Assembly (NCBI GenBank): GCA_965242605.1 | Contig: CBDESS010000001.1 | Coordinates: 310,001 to 374,000, forward strand | Direction: 5' to 3' | Length of the DNA stretch: 64,000 nucleotides | Source: JAAXHF01 sp965242605 | GTDB lineage: Bacteria > Desulfobacterota > Binatia > Bin18 | In this document: positions 44,218-52,228 of the stretch, one piece after another | How positions within the stretch are numbered: the stretch's first letter is position 1 | Layout of the letters: every line of letters starts with the position of its first letter | Program-made: the position numbers and the translations under genes | Notes under the pieces: generated by a model | Database searches by the model: none | What the model was told of the DNA's origin: nothing | The model's input: the letters and a program-made list of their open reading frames with translations, nothing else

Positions 44218-44712
44218 GTGGTACTACTGTCAACCTCAATGGGCAATATCACAATTGAGTTGTACGAAAAAGAAGCCCCCCAGACCGTCAGCAACTTCCT
44301 GAACTATGTCAACGACGGGTTCTTTGACGGCACGATTTTTCACCGGGTGATTGCCGGCTTCATGATCCAGGGCGGCGGCTTTACCCCGGATATGCAGCAG
44401 AAGAGCGCCAAACCGGCGATCAAGAACGAGGCCGCCAACGGGGTGAAAAACGAAAAGGGAACGGTCGCTATGGCCCGTACCAACGCGGTCAATTCGGCCA
44501 CCTCACAGTTCTTTATCAACGTCAAGGATAACGCCTTTCTGAACCACCAGGGCCAAGCCAACTTTGGCTACTGCGTGTTTGGCAAGGTTGTCGAGGGCCT
44601 CGACGTCGTGCATCAGATCGAAACGGTGGCCACCGGGCGCAACGGCCAGCACGACGATGTGCCCCTCACCCCGGTCGTGATTCGCGCGGCCAAAGCGATG
44701 GCGTCCGAATAG
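44218..44712 (+). CDS. ppiB: Cytoplasmic peptidyl-prolyl cis-trans isomerase (cyclophilin B type)
   Basis: The 164-residue cyclophilin starts at GTG 44218 right after AAGGAGGATGT. It has FHRVIAGFMIQGGGF and MARTNAVNSATSQFFINV, nearly identical to the upstream lipoprotein gene, but no signal peptide. The pair arose by tandem duplication, with one copy targeted to the envelope and one kept in the cytoplasm. Confidence 0.95.
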   Translation: MVLLSTSMGNITIELYEKEAPQTVSNFLNYVNDGFFDGTIFHRVIAGFMIQGGGFTPDMQQKSAKPAIKNEAANGVKNEKGTVAMARTNAVNSATSQFFINVKDNAFLNHQGQANFGYCVFGKVVEGLDVVHQIETVATGRNGQHDDVPLTPVVIRAAKAMASE

Positions 44713-44744
44713 CCCCCCAGATATAGTCCCCCAGGAGGAAGACC

Positions 44745-45218
44745 ATGCGACACCCCACCGCACGCGCAGTTCTTGTCGGCAGCATCATCGCCCTCAGCAG
44801 CCTCGCCCTCTCAGCCCCGCCGGCCTCGGCAGAGTTCTCGACGGAACTGCAAGAAGCCCTCACAACCAGCAAATACGCCTACATTGCCAGCGAACGGAAG
44901 AGCGGCACCTTGGGCCGGCCGGCCGAGATCTGGTACATGTACCACGATGGAGCGGTGTGGGTCGGCACGCCCAAAACGACCTATCGGGCCAGACGCATAG
45001 CGGCCGGCCGCACAAAAGCCCGGGTCGCGCTAGGCACGCCCGATGGCCCCGCTTTTGATGCGACCGGCTCAATCGTTGAGGATAGCGAGCTGACCGCGCT
45101 CTTGTTTGAACGCCTAGCACAGAAATATCCCACTGGCTGGAAGTCGTATGAAAACGGCTTCCGGTCGGGCTTTCAGGACGGCTCCCGCGTGCTCATCAAG
45201 TACGCGCCGGCCGACTAG
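44745..45218 (+). CDS. Secreted split-barrel (pyridoxamine-phosphate-oxidase-like) protein
   Basis: The 157-residue protein has a signal peptide (residues ~1-29, cleavage after PASA). The rest, LTTSKYAYIASERKSGTLGR ... EIWYMYHDGAVWVGTP ... ARRIAAGRTKARVALG, follows the pattern of the PNPOx/F420-type flavin-binding split barrel. A signal peptide on this fold is unusual. It may bind a flavin, F420 or heme in the periplasm; none can be assigned. Confidence 0.7.
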   Translation: MRHPTARAVLVGSIIALSSLALSAPPASAEFSTELQEALTTSKYAYIASERKSGTLGRPAEIWYMYHDGAVWVGTPKTTYRARRIAAGRTKARVALGTPDGPAFDATGSIVEDSELTALLFERLAQKYPTGWKSYENGFRSGFQDGSRVLIKYAPAD

Positions 45219-45241
45219 CAAGCCGAAGCCGGCCACAGCTT

Positions 45242-45270
45242 GGCGGGGGGCACTCTCCGCCCTTTTTTGG
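45242..45270 (+). terminator. Intrinsic terminator
   Basis: GGCGG and CCGCC arms (within GGCGGGGGGCACTCTCCGCC) are followed by CTTTTTT, 24 nt after the stop of the secreted split-barrel gene. Confidence 0.65.
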
Positions 45271-45373
45271 GCCGTTTCAGCACCTCCGGTAAGCGGCGGC
45301 GTCGCGCCCCGGGGCCAAAGACCTGACATTGCAAGACCGCTGGGGAGCACCGTACACCTGAAGAGGACCGACT

Positions 45374-46144
45374 GTGGACTGGGCCGCCTTGATCCGAGCC
45401 ACGCTGCGCCTGTATTACACCGTTGCCCTCGAAACCTGGCAGAACATTCAGCGGGCTTGGTGGGTAGCCCTGCTGCCCTTCGGGTATCTGCTAGTCCTGC
45501 TTGTGGTGGCACAATTCGCCGCCGCGTTAGGCCTCGTCGGCGGTTTCATCCTGGGCTTTGCCCTGGCCATGTGCAGCGGCTCATACCTCTACTTCATCTC
45601 TGAGGTAGTGCAGGGCAAGCGTGTACAGCCCCGCGAGTTGCTTGACAGTTGGCGGCCGTACTGGAGCCCGGTCCTGACCATGCTGTTTTTTGTGTTCATC
45701 CTGCGCATCGCGCTTGGCGTTCTGGTCGTGCCGAGCCAGTCTTCGCAAACTGTGTTGTCAATCATCAACCTGGCCCTGCTCATTATCTTGAACCCGATCC
45801 CGGAGATCATCTATCAGGGCCGCAGCACCGGCTTCGCCATGCTCCAGGAAAGTCTGGATTTTCTGTGGGACAACGGGGTGGAGTGGTTTGTGCCGCTGCT
45901 CGGTCTGGCGCTGGTGTCAGCGGTCGTCCTGCCGCTGTCGATCCTGGCCGCTCCGCTGGAGATTGGGCGGCTGTCTTTTCCGACCCTGTTGGGCGACCTG
46001 CTGTCCGGCTCCCCCGCGGCACTGCTAGTAGCCGGCTTGAATGCCGGGCTGCTGTACGCGCTGATGGTCTTTCGGGGCCTGCTGTTCCGCAAGCTGTCCG
46101 GCAGTTCGCGCCGCCAACGCCTGTACCGCGCCCGGCTTGACTAG
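45374..46144 (+). CDS. Polytopic membrane protein of unknown function
   Basis: The 256-residue protein starts at GTG 45374. It has about five or six hydrophobic segments (for example ALLPFGYLLVLLVVAQFAAA and LVGGFILGFALAMC) and a basic C-terminal tail (KLSGSSRRQRLYRARLD), so it is an integral inner-membrane protein. The central IIYQGRSTGFAMLQESLDFL loop is conserved-looking, but I cannot name the family. The 46145-46339 gap downstream shows nothing coding. Confidence 0.65.
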   Translation: MDWAALIRATLRLYYTVALETWQNIQRAWWVALLPFGYLLVLLVVAQFAAALGLVGGFILGFALAMCSGSYLYFISEVVQGKRVQPRELLDSWRPYWSPVLTMLFFVFILRIALGVLVVPSQSSQTVLSIINLALLIILNPIPEIIYQGRSTGFAMLQESLDFLWDNGVEWFVPLLGLALVSAVVLPLSILAAPLEIGRLSFPTLLGDLLSGSPAALLVAGLNAGLLYALMVFRGLLFRKLSGSSRRQRLYRARLD

Positions 46145-46339
46145 CTCTCAAGCAGCTCGGCCCCGGCGGAAGCCGGCCCATCGGCCCGTCGGATGACGCC
46201 AAGCTCGTGGGGTGGCGGGGAGCGCAGAATCGCAGCCCGGTCCGGCAGTTGGGCACCCACGCGCCCCATCGCCACACACGACGGAGACGCTTGTGGCATC
46301 GGCCCTATGTCCCTCCGTTCTCTTCACCTGCAAGTGGCA

Positions 46340-46747
46340 TCAGCCACCGCTGCGTTTCTTAATAGCTGACTTGAGCGGATCAACCAGGTCTTCGGGCAAG
46401 CCCATCTCCCGCTTGCCGACCAGCACATGGCTGCCTTTGGGGTCGCTGAAAAACACGCCGCTCATTTCGGACCCCCCGCCAATCAGCCGACTGGTTCCCA
46501 GCCGGAAATACCTGCCGCGCATCCCAGTGAGATCATACTGGTTGCCAACGCTTTTGACCTCCCAGCCGTGTTCCGGGGCCAGCGCAGTCAGAATGTCGAT
46601 CGCCTCTTCGGGCGAGACATGCAGGTAGAGCCTCTGCCCCTCTCCCTCGTCTTCGGAGTCGGAGCGGAAACCCGGGAGTGCACCACAGCCCAGCGCGGCA
46701 AGCAGCCAGCCCACCGCCAGCCAGCCGGCCATGTGTTGTGTCCGCAT
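46340..46747 (-). CDS. Small lipoprotein of unknown function
   Basis: The 135-residue protein has a lipoprotein signal with lipobox LAALGC. The mature part (RLYLHVSPEEAIDILTALAP ... GWEVKSVGNQYDLTGMRGRY) looks like a single small alpha/beta domain. No family is recognised. It diverges from the transglycosylase gene; both face a region with a perfect TATAAT. Confidence 0.65.
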   Translation of the reverse strand: MRTQHMAGWLAVGWLLAALGCGALPGFRSDSEDEGEGQRLYLHVSPEEAIDILTALAPEHGWEVKSVGNQYDLTGMRGRYFRLGTSRLIGGGSEMSGVFFSDPKGSHVLVGKREMGLPEDLVDPLKSAIKKRSGG

Positions 46748-46774
46748 ATATTCGCGTCCTCGCCTCTTTTCTGG

Positions 46775-46780
46775 TATAAT
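46775..46780 (+). promoter_or_regulatory. Possible -10 box of the transglycosylase gene
   Basis: A perfect TATAAT lies 13 nt before ATG 46794, which would give a very short 5' leader. No good -35 hexamer is seen 16-18 nt upstream, so this is weak support only. Confidence 0.3.
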
Positions 46781-46793
46781 AGGATAACAGGAA

Positions 46794-48905
46794 ATGTCAC
46801 ATTCCTCAACATCCCGACAAAAGATGGGGCCGGGTCTCGGTCAGCGGCTGGTGTCTGGATTGGTGTGGCTGGGCTATCTGATAGCGGCTGGGGCTGCCGC
46901 CGCCCAGACCGGGACGCCGGCCAGCCCAGACCCGGCCGGCGAGATGTTTCGGCAGGGCTACCGCGCGGTCCAGGCCGGACAGTTTGTCAAGGCGCAAGGT
47001 CTGCTGCAACAGACGCGGGAAGCCTATCCGCTCCTAGCCGATTACAGCCTGTACTACCTGGCCGAGGCGCAGTTCAAGACCGGCCAGCCCGCCCGGGCAA
47101 AACACACTTGGCTGCTCCTGCTCAGCGAACATCCCGGCAGTCCTTGGCGCGGACACGCCAAGCTGGCTTTGGCCCGGCTGGCGCAGGCGGAAAAAAACTG
47201 GCCCGAGGCGCTGCGCTATGCCGACGAGGCCCGCAAGGCTACGGTGGAGTCGGTCCGGCACGCAGCCACCCTCATTGCGGCCCAGGCCCAAGAACACACC
47301 GGCCGGCCCCACACCGCCTATACCTTGTATCAACGGCTCCGCCGCGCCGCGGCGCTGTCCGCGGCCGGTCAAACCGCCAAGACCCACGCCCTGCGGCTGC
47401 GCCACACGGCTGCGCTCCAGCCCAAGGAGCCGGCGGAGTATATCGAAGAAATGCAGCTCCTCGCCCTCGAGGCTGATCAGCCAGCCCTGGCCGCCCTGAG
47501 TCGGCAGTTCGAGCAACGCTTTGCGCTGACCCGGCTCTCGGCCCCACAACTCCGAGCCGTGGCCACCCTCTATCGATCCCAGGGCCGGACCCAAGAGGCG
47601 GCCGCGGCACTGCAAACGCTGGTTGAGCGCTCGCCGAGCAGCGCCGGTGCCTTATACCGCTGGGCCAGACTGCTGTGGAACGCCGACAAGGACGCGCCGG
47701 CGCTCGACCTGTTTGAGCGCCTAGCCAACACCTTCCCCAGCCACCGTCTGGCGGCTGAGGCGCTGTATGCCATCGGACGCATCCATCAATCAGACCAGGA
47801 CGAGACGCGCGCCAGCCGCGTCTACCGGCAGTTGGCCGAGCGCTTTCCCGCGAGCGCGGCAGCCCGGGCCGGACGCTGGCACCAGGGCTGGATGGCCTAT
47901 CAGCGCGGAGACTTCGGCCAAGCCGAGCAGCACTTTGCCGGCCTCGCCCGCCGGCTCCGCAATACACAGGCAAGCAGCGCCCTGTACTGGCAGGCACGCA
48001 GCCTTGACAAACAGTCCAAGCGCGACCGGGCAGAGACGCTCTACCGCCGGCTGTTGCAAAATGAGGCCGGGGGGTATTATGCCTTGTGGGCGGAAAAACG
48101 ACTCGGGCTGAGGCCCCTGCCGCTGGCCCTGGCAGTCCGGCCCGAGGTCCGCCGTCCGCCGCTCTCGCCACGCCTGAGCGCCTACTACCAGCGCAGCCAA
48201 GCCCTCGCCCAGCTCGGGCTGTTTGAGTTCGCCCGGCGCGAACTCGACCGTCTCAGAGAGGCCGCCCCGAGCGGCCCGGCCTTTCGGCTGTTTTTCCTGC
48301 ATGAGTACCACCGGCTGGACAGCCACCACCGCGCCCTGCGCCTGGCCCAAGTCCTGCCGGCCGGCGAACGCCGAGCCTACGACTTTCCGCGTGCCTACTG
48401 GCCGTCCCTCCAGACCCACGCCGGGGCCCAGCGGCTCGACCCGTATCTGGTGCTGGCCCTGATCCGCCAGGAAAGTCTGTTTGACCCCCGGGCCGTCTCC
48501 GCGGCCCGGGCCTACGGCCTGATGCAACTCTTGCCGAGCACCGCGGCCAAGCTGGTCCAGCCGGGCGCGGAACTGCGGCTGACCGACCCCGACCGGAACA
48601 TCGAACTCGGCACACGCTACCTGCGCCAGCTGCTCAACCGCTATAACGACAACCTCATCCTGGGACTTGCCGGCTATAACGCCGGACCACAGGCGGTGGA
48701 AAAGTGGCGCACCCGCTTCCCGCACGCCGAGGCTGACGAGTTTGTGGAAAACATCAGCTACCGCGAAACCCGCAAGTATGTCAAAAAAGTGCTCGGCAAT
48801 TACCGGACCTATCGACGGCTGTACGAACCGGCAGGCGTCGTCATCTGGCTGGGCCGGCAGGCCCGGCCGGCACAGCAAAGGAGGAAGATCGCATGGCACA
48901 ACTGA
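46794..48905 (+). CDS. slt: Soluble lytic murein transglycosylase (Slt70 type)
   Basis: The 703-residue periplasmic enzyme has a signal segment (WLGYLIAAGAAAAQ), a long superhelical TPR-like region (~45-540; repeats such as ALDLFERLANTFPSHRLAAE and RASRVYRQLAERFPASAAAR) and a C-terminal SLT domain. The catalytic Glu is in ALIRQESLFDPRAVS, with AYGLMQLLPSTA and LAGYNAGP completing the fold. It cleaves peptidoglycan to 1,6-anhydromuropeptides. The SDR gene overlaps its end by 13 nt. Confidence 0.93.
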   Translation: MSHSSTSRQKMGPGLGQRLVSGLVWLGYLIAAGAAAAQTGTPASPDPAGEMFRQGYRAVQAGQFVKAQGLLQQTREAYPLLADYSLYYLAEAQFKTGQPARAKHTWLLLLSEHPGSPWRGHAKLALARLAQAEKNWPEALRYADEARKATVESVRHAATLIAAQAQEHTGRPHTAYTLYQRLRRAAALSAAGQTAKTHALRLRHTAALQPKEPAEYIEEMQLLALEADQPALAALSRQFEQRFALTRLSAPQLRAVATLYRSQGRTQEAAAALQTLVERSPSSAGALYRWARLLWNADKDAPALDLFERLANTFPSHRLAAEALYAIGRIHQSDQDETRASRVYRQLAERFPASAAARAGRWHQGWMAYQRGDFGQAEQHFAGLARRLRNTQASSALYWQARSLDKQSKRDRAETLYRRLLQNEAGGYYALWAEKRLGLRPLPLALAVRPEVRRPPLSPRLSAYYQRSQALAQLGLFEFARRELDRLREAAPSGPAFRLFFLHEYHRLDSHHRALRLAQVLPAGERRAYDFPRAYWPSLQTHAGAQRLDPYLVLALIRQESLFDPRAVSAARAYGLMQLLPSTAAKLVQPGAELRLTDPDRNIELGTRYLRQLLNRYNDNLILGLAGYNAGPQAVEKWRTRFPHAEADEFVENISYRETRKYVKKVLGNYRTYRRLYEPAGVVIWLGRQARPAQQRRKIAWHN

Positions 48906-49714
48906 GTGGAAAAGTTGCCCTTGTCACCGGCGGCGGCCGGGGCATTGGGCGAGGAATCAGCTTGGCCCTGGCCACGGCCGGGGCCGATGTAGCGATTGCC
49001 GATATTGAACAGCTCGGCAGCAGCGCCCAGCAGTACCAGAAGGCGGCAGTCGGTGGAGTAGCCGCCGCCCAACAAACCGTCAAAGAACTCGCCAGCCTGG
49101 GCCGACGGGCCGTCGCCCTCCAGGCCGACGTGACCAGAAAAGCCGATGTTCAGCGCATGGTTGCCGAGACGGTTGAGCAACTCGGTGCCCTCCACATCCT
49201 GGTCTGCAACGCCGGGGTGGTCAATATCGGCCAAGTGGAAAGCCTGACCGAAGAGGCCTGGGATGTGACGTTCCACGTCAATGTCAAAGGCGTATTTCTG
49301 TCCTGCCAGGCCGCTATCCCGGTCATGAAAGCGCGGGGCGACGGCTGCATCATTAACATTGCCTCGGTAGCCGGCAAGAATGGGGCGGCCGGCCTGGCCC
49401 ACTACTGCGGGTCAAAGTTCGCGGTAGTGGGTTTTACCAACTCCCTGGCCAAAGAACTCGCCCCGGCCAACATCCGGGTCAACGCGATCTGCCCCGGCAT
49501 TCTGCGCACCCAGATGTGGGAGTACCTGGCCGAGACCATGAAACGCGGCGACGAAACAAAAGAAGACGCCTGGCAGCGTTACCTCACCAGCCTGATTCCG
49601 CTGGGTCGGGCCCAGACACCGGCTGACATCGGTCAGCTGGCGGTGTACCTGGCCAGCGCCGAAAATGTCACCGGCCAGGCCATGAATGTGGACGGCGGGA
49701 TGGAACTGCACTGA
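48893..49714 (+). CDS. Short-chain dehydrogenase/reductase
   Basis: The 273-residue classical SDR has TGGGRGIGRG (residues ~12-21), NAGVV, catalytic Ser region INIASVAGKNG, YCGSK for the Tyr-Lys pair, and the family C-terminus NVTGQAMNVDGGMEL. GGAGG precedes the ATG, which lies inside the last codons of slt. It contains an extra ~18-residue loop after the acidic cofactor site (EQLGSSAQQYQKAAVGGVAA). The substrate is unknown. Confidence 0.9.
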   Translation: MAQLSGKVALVTGGGRGIGRGISLALATAGADVAIADIEQLGSSAQQYQKAAVGGVAAAQQTVKELASLGRRAVALQADVTRKADVQRMVAETVEQLGALHILVCNAGVVNIGQVESLTEEAWDVTFHVNVKGVFLSCQAAIPVMKARGDGCIINIASVAGKNGAAGLAHYCGSKFAVVGFTNSLAKELAPANIRVNAICPGILRTQMWEYLAETMKRGDETKEDAWQRYLTSLIPLGRAQTPADIGQLAVYLASAENVTGQAMNVDGGMELH

Positions 49715-49787
49715 GCCGACCAGAGCGGCCCCCAGCCGGGGGGCGGATTTGCCCTCCCGCTGATCGCACGCTGCCGGAGGAGCTGGC

Positions 49788-50690
49788 ATGGCCCATCCGC
49801 ATCGCTCCGAAGTCCCGAACTGCAACCGGGCCTTTGCCGTTGGGGTGTCGCTCAATATCGTCTTTGTGAGTATTGAAGCGGCCTGTGGCATTGCGACCGG
49901 CTCGCTGGCACTGGTGGCGGACGCCGGACACAACCTGAGCGATGTGGCGAGCCTGCTCCTGGCCTGGGGGGCGAGCGTCATGGCCGCGCGGAAACCCACG
50001 CCGAGGCGCAGCTATGGTTTTCGGCGGGGGACAATTCTGGCCTCGCTCCTCAGTACCCTCCTGCTGCTAGTGGCCCTCGGCCTTCTTGCCTGGGCGGCGC
50101 TCGGACGGCTGGCCGCTCCACGCCCGGTAAGTGGCGGCACGATGCTTGTGGTGGCCGGAGCGGGGATGGTGGTGAATGCGGCAACGGCGCTGCTGTTTGT
50201 GTCGGACCGCAAACGCGACCTGAACATTCGGGCCGCCTATCTGCACATGGCGGCCGATGCCGGGGTGTCCCTCGGAGTGGTGGTCGCCGGCATTGCCATT
50301 ATGAGCACCGGCTGGCTGTGGCTGGACCCGGCGATCAGTCTGCTTATCAGCGCTCTTATTCTTATCAGCGCGCTGGGTCTGTTGCGCGACTCGGTGAATC
50401 TGGCCCTCGATTCGACACCGGCCGATATTGACCCGCTGGCGGTTGAAGCCTGTCTCGCCGGCCTGCCGGATGTGACAAAAGTCCACGATCTGCACATCTG
50501 GGCGATGAGTACGACCGAGGTGGCCCTGACCGCCCATCTGGTCGTACCGCAGCGCTCGACCGCCGAAGGCTTCGTCCACCGCATCTCACACCTGCTGCAC
50601 GACCGCTTTGGGATTGACCACGCGACCTTGCAGATTGAGCGGGGCGAAGAAGAGGACTTCTGCAAACAGGCCCACCCGGAGAGCGTCTGA
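49788..50690 (+). CDS. Cation diffusion facilitator (CzcD/ZitB type) metal exporter
   Basis: The 300-residue inner-membrane antiporter has six spans. The metal site is visible as DAGHNLSD (second span) and HMAADAGVSLG (fifth span), the HxxxD pair typical of Zn2+/Co2+/Cd2+ exporters. The C-terminal cytoplasmic domain begins near residue 205 and has VTKVHDLHIWAMSTTEVALT. No metal-responsive regulator is adjacent. Confidence 0.92.
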   Translation: MAHPHRSEVPNCNRAFAVGVSLNIVFVSIEAACGIATGSLALVADAGHNLSDVASLLLAWGASVMAARKPTPRRSYGFRRGTILASLLSTLLLLVALGLLAWAALGRLAAPRPVSGGTMLVVAGAGMVVNAATALLFVSDRKRDLNIRAAYLHMAADAGVSLGVVVAGIAIMSTGWLWLDPAISLLISALILISALGLLRDSVNLALDSTPADIDPLAVEACLAGLPDVTKVHDLHIWAMSTTEVALTAHLVVPQRSTAEGFVHRISHLLHDRFGIDHATLQIERGEEEDFCKQAHPESV

Positions 50691-50732
50691 CCAAAAGCGT
50701 CTGAGGCGGCGCGCGCCCAGGCCGCGGGTTCC

Positions 50733-52211
50733 TCAAGGACGGAAGGTCTCGCCTTCCCGCTTGGCCGGATGAGATGTTCCGTCCTCCAGCGCGGCCAGCA
50801 ATTTGCGTGGCAGGCCGCCAAACGCCCCGTTCGACATGACCAGCACCACGTCTCCCGCCCGACAGGCGTCGGTCAGGAAGGCGCACATGTGGTCCACGCT
50901 CTGGCCCTGGTGGGCGGGCTTGGCCGCGGCCCGCAGGTCGGCGACGAGTTCAGCCGGGGAGAACAGGTCGTGGGCGGCAAGCGGGTCTTGGGGTTTGCTG
51001 AACACAGGGCCAATCACAACCCGATCCGCGGCGGCCAGAGCGCGGGTAAGCGGTCGCTGAAAAATACGCCGGCGGCAGGTGTTGGAGCGCGGCTCAAAGA
51101 CCGCCCAGAGCCGTCGCTGGGGATAGCGCAGCCGTACGGCTTCGATGGTCACGGCGACCGCGGTCGGGTGGTGGGCAAAGTCGTCAATAATCGTCACCCC
51201 GCGCGCTTCTCCGACCAGTTCCTGGCGGCGTACCACGCCGCGAAAACTGGCCAGACCCGGCGCGGTCTGCTCGGCGGACAGGCCGAGCGCGTCGGCCAGA
51301 GCGACCACGCCGAGGGCGTTGCGGACATTCATCCGGCCCATTGAGGGCAGGGAAAAGCGGCCGCACTCCCGCCCGTGGTGGAGGGTGCTGAAGGTAAACC
51401 GGCTTCCGTCGTCACGCGCGTCTCGGACCTGCCAGTCGGCCTCGGGGTGAAAGCCAAAGCTGGCCGACTCGCCCCGATACGAGCCGGCCAGCTCCAGGGC
51501 GGCGGGGAAATCGTGGCAGAGCAGGACCGGGGCGGTGGCCGGCACACGGGCCAGCAGGCGACGAAACGCCGACTGGATGTGGGCTAGGTCGGTGTAGATA
51601 TCGGCGTGGTCAAACTCTACCGCGTTGAGCAACATCGCCCCGGGGCGGTAGTGCAGAAACTTGGGACCCTTGTCAAAAAAGGCCGAGTCGTACTCATCGC
51701 CCTCAATCGCAAAGTACTCGCCGGCCCCGAGCTGATAGCTACATCCGAAATTCCGACTGAGCCCGCCGACCAGGAAGCTGGGCTGGAGCCCGGCCCGCTC
51801 CAACACCCAGGCCAGCAGGGCCGTTGTGGTGGTCTTGCCGTGCGTGCCGGCCACCACCAGGGGCCGCTTGTCGGTCAGAAAAAACTCGGCGACGGCTTGC
51901 GGAAAGGACATGTACGGAATTGAGGTTTCGAGCAGTCTGCGGACCTCCGGGTTGGTGCGGGACACCGCGTTGCCGACAATGACCAGGGCGGGGGCGGGGG
52001 CTAAATGGTGGGCGTGATAGCCCGGCATCACCGCAATACCGGCCCCGGCCAGAACGTCGCTCATCGGCGGGTAGACCCCCTGGTCTGAGCCGCTGACCCG
52101 ATAGCCCCGCTCTTTGAGCATGGCGGCCAGAGTCGCCATGCCGACACCGGCAATGGCAATCAGGTGGATGTGCGCGCCAAGCGGTGGCGGGCGGGGGGTG
52201 CTGTCAGGCAC
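50733..52211 (-). CDS. mpl: UDP-N-acetylmuramate:L-alanyl-gamma-D-glutamyl-meso-DAP ligase (Mpl)
   Basis: The 492-residue Mur-ligase-family enzyme reuses the tripeptide released from murein and joins it to UDP-MurNAc. It starts with the MurC-like IAIAGVGMATLAAMLK; the ATP loop is GTHGKTTTT. IEGDEYDSAFFDKGPKFLHY, IIDDFAHHPTAV and FEPRSNTCRRRIFQ distinguish Mpl from MurC. It implies a meso-DAP peptidoglycan and recycling, fitting the nearby slt and ldcA. Confidence 0.95.
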   Translation of the reverse strand: MPDSTPRPPPLGAHIHLIAIAGVGMATLAAMLKERGYRVSGSDQGVYPPMSDVLAGAGIAVMPGYHAHHLAPAPALVIVGNAVSRTNPEVRRLLETSIPYMSFPQAVAEFFLTDKRPLVVAGTHGKTTTTALLAWVLERAGLQPSFLVGGLSRNFGCSYQLGAGEYFAIEGDEYDSAFFDKGPKFLHYRPGAMLLNAVEFDHADIYTDLAHIQSAFRRLLARVPATAPVLLCHDFPAALELAGSYRGESASFGFHPEADWQVRDARDDGSRFTFSTLHHGRECGRFSLPSMGRMNVRNALGVVALADALGLSAEQTAPGLASFRGVVRRQELVGEARGVTIIDDFAHHPTAVAVTIEAVRLRYPQRRLWAVFEPRSNTCRRRIFQRPLTRALAAADRVVIGPVFSKPQDPLAAHDLFSPAELVADLRAAAKPAHQGQSVDHMCAFLTDACRAGDVVLVMSNGAFGGLPRKLLAALEDGTSHPAKREGETFRP

Positions 52212-52228
52212 GGTTCACCTCCTGTTCA

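Noticed and set aside
46427..47476. 349-codon plus-strand open frame
   Set aside because: It overlaps a lipoprotein gene and the start of slt in other frames; Arg/Pro/Gly-rich composition typical of a frame shadow.
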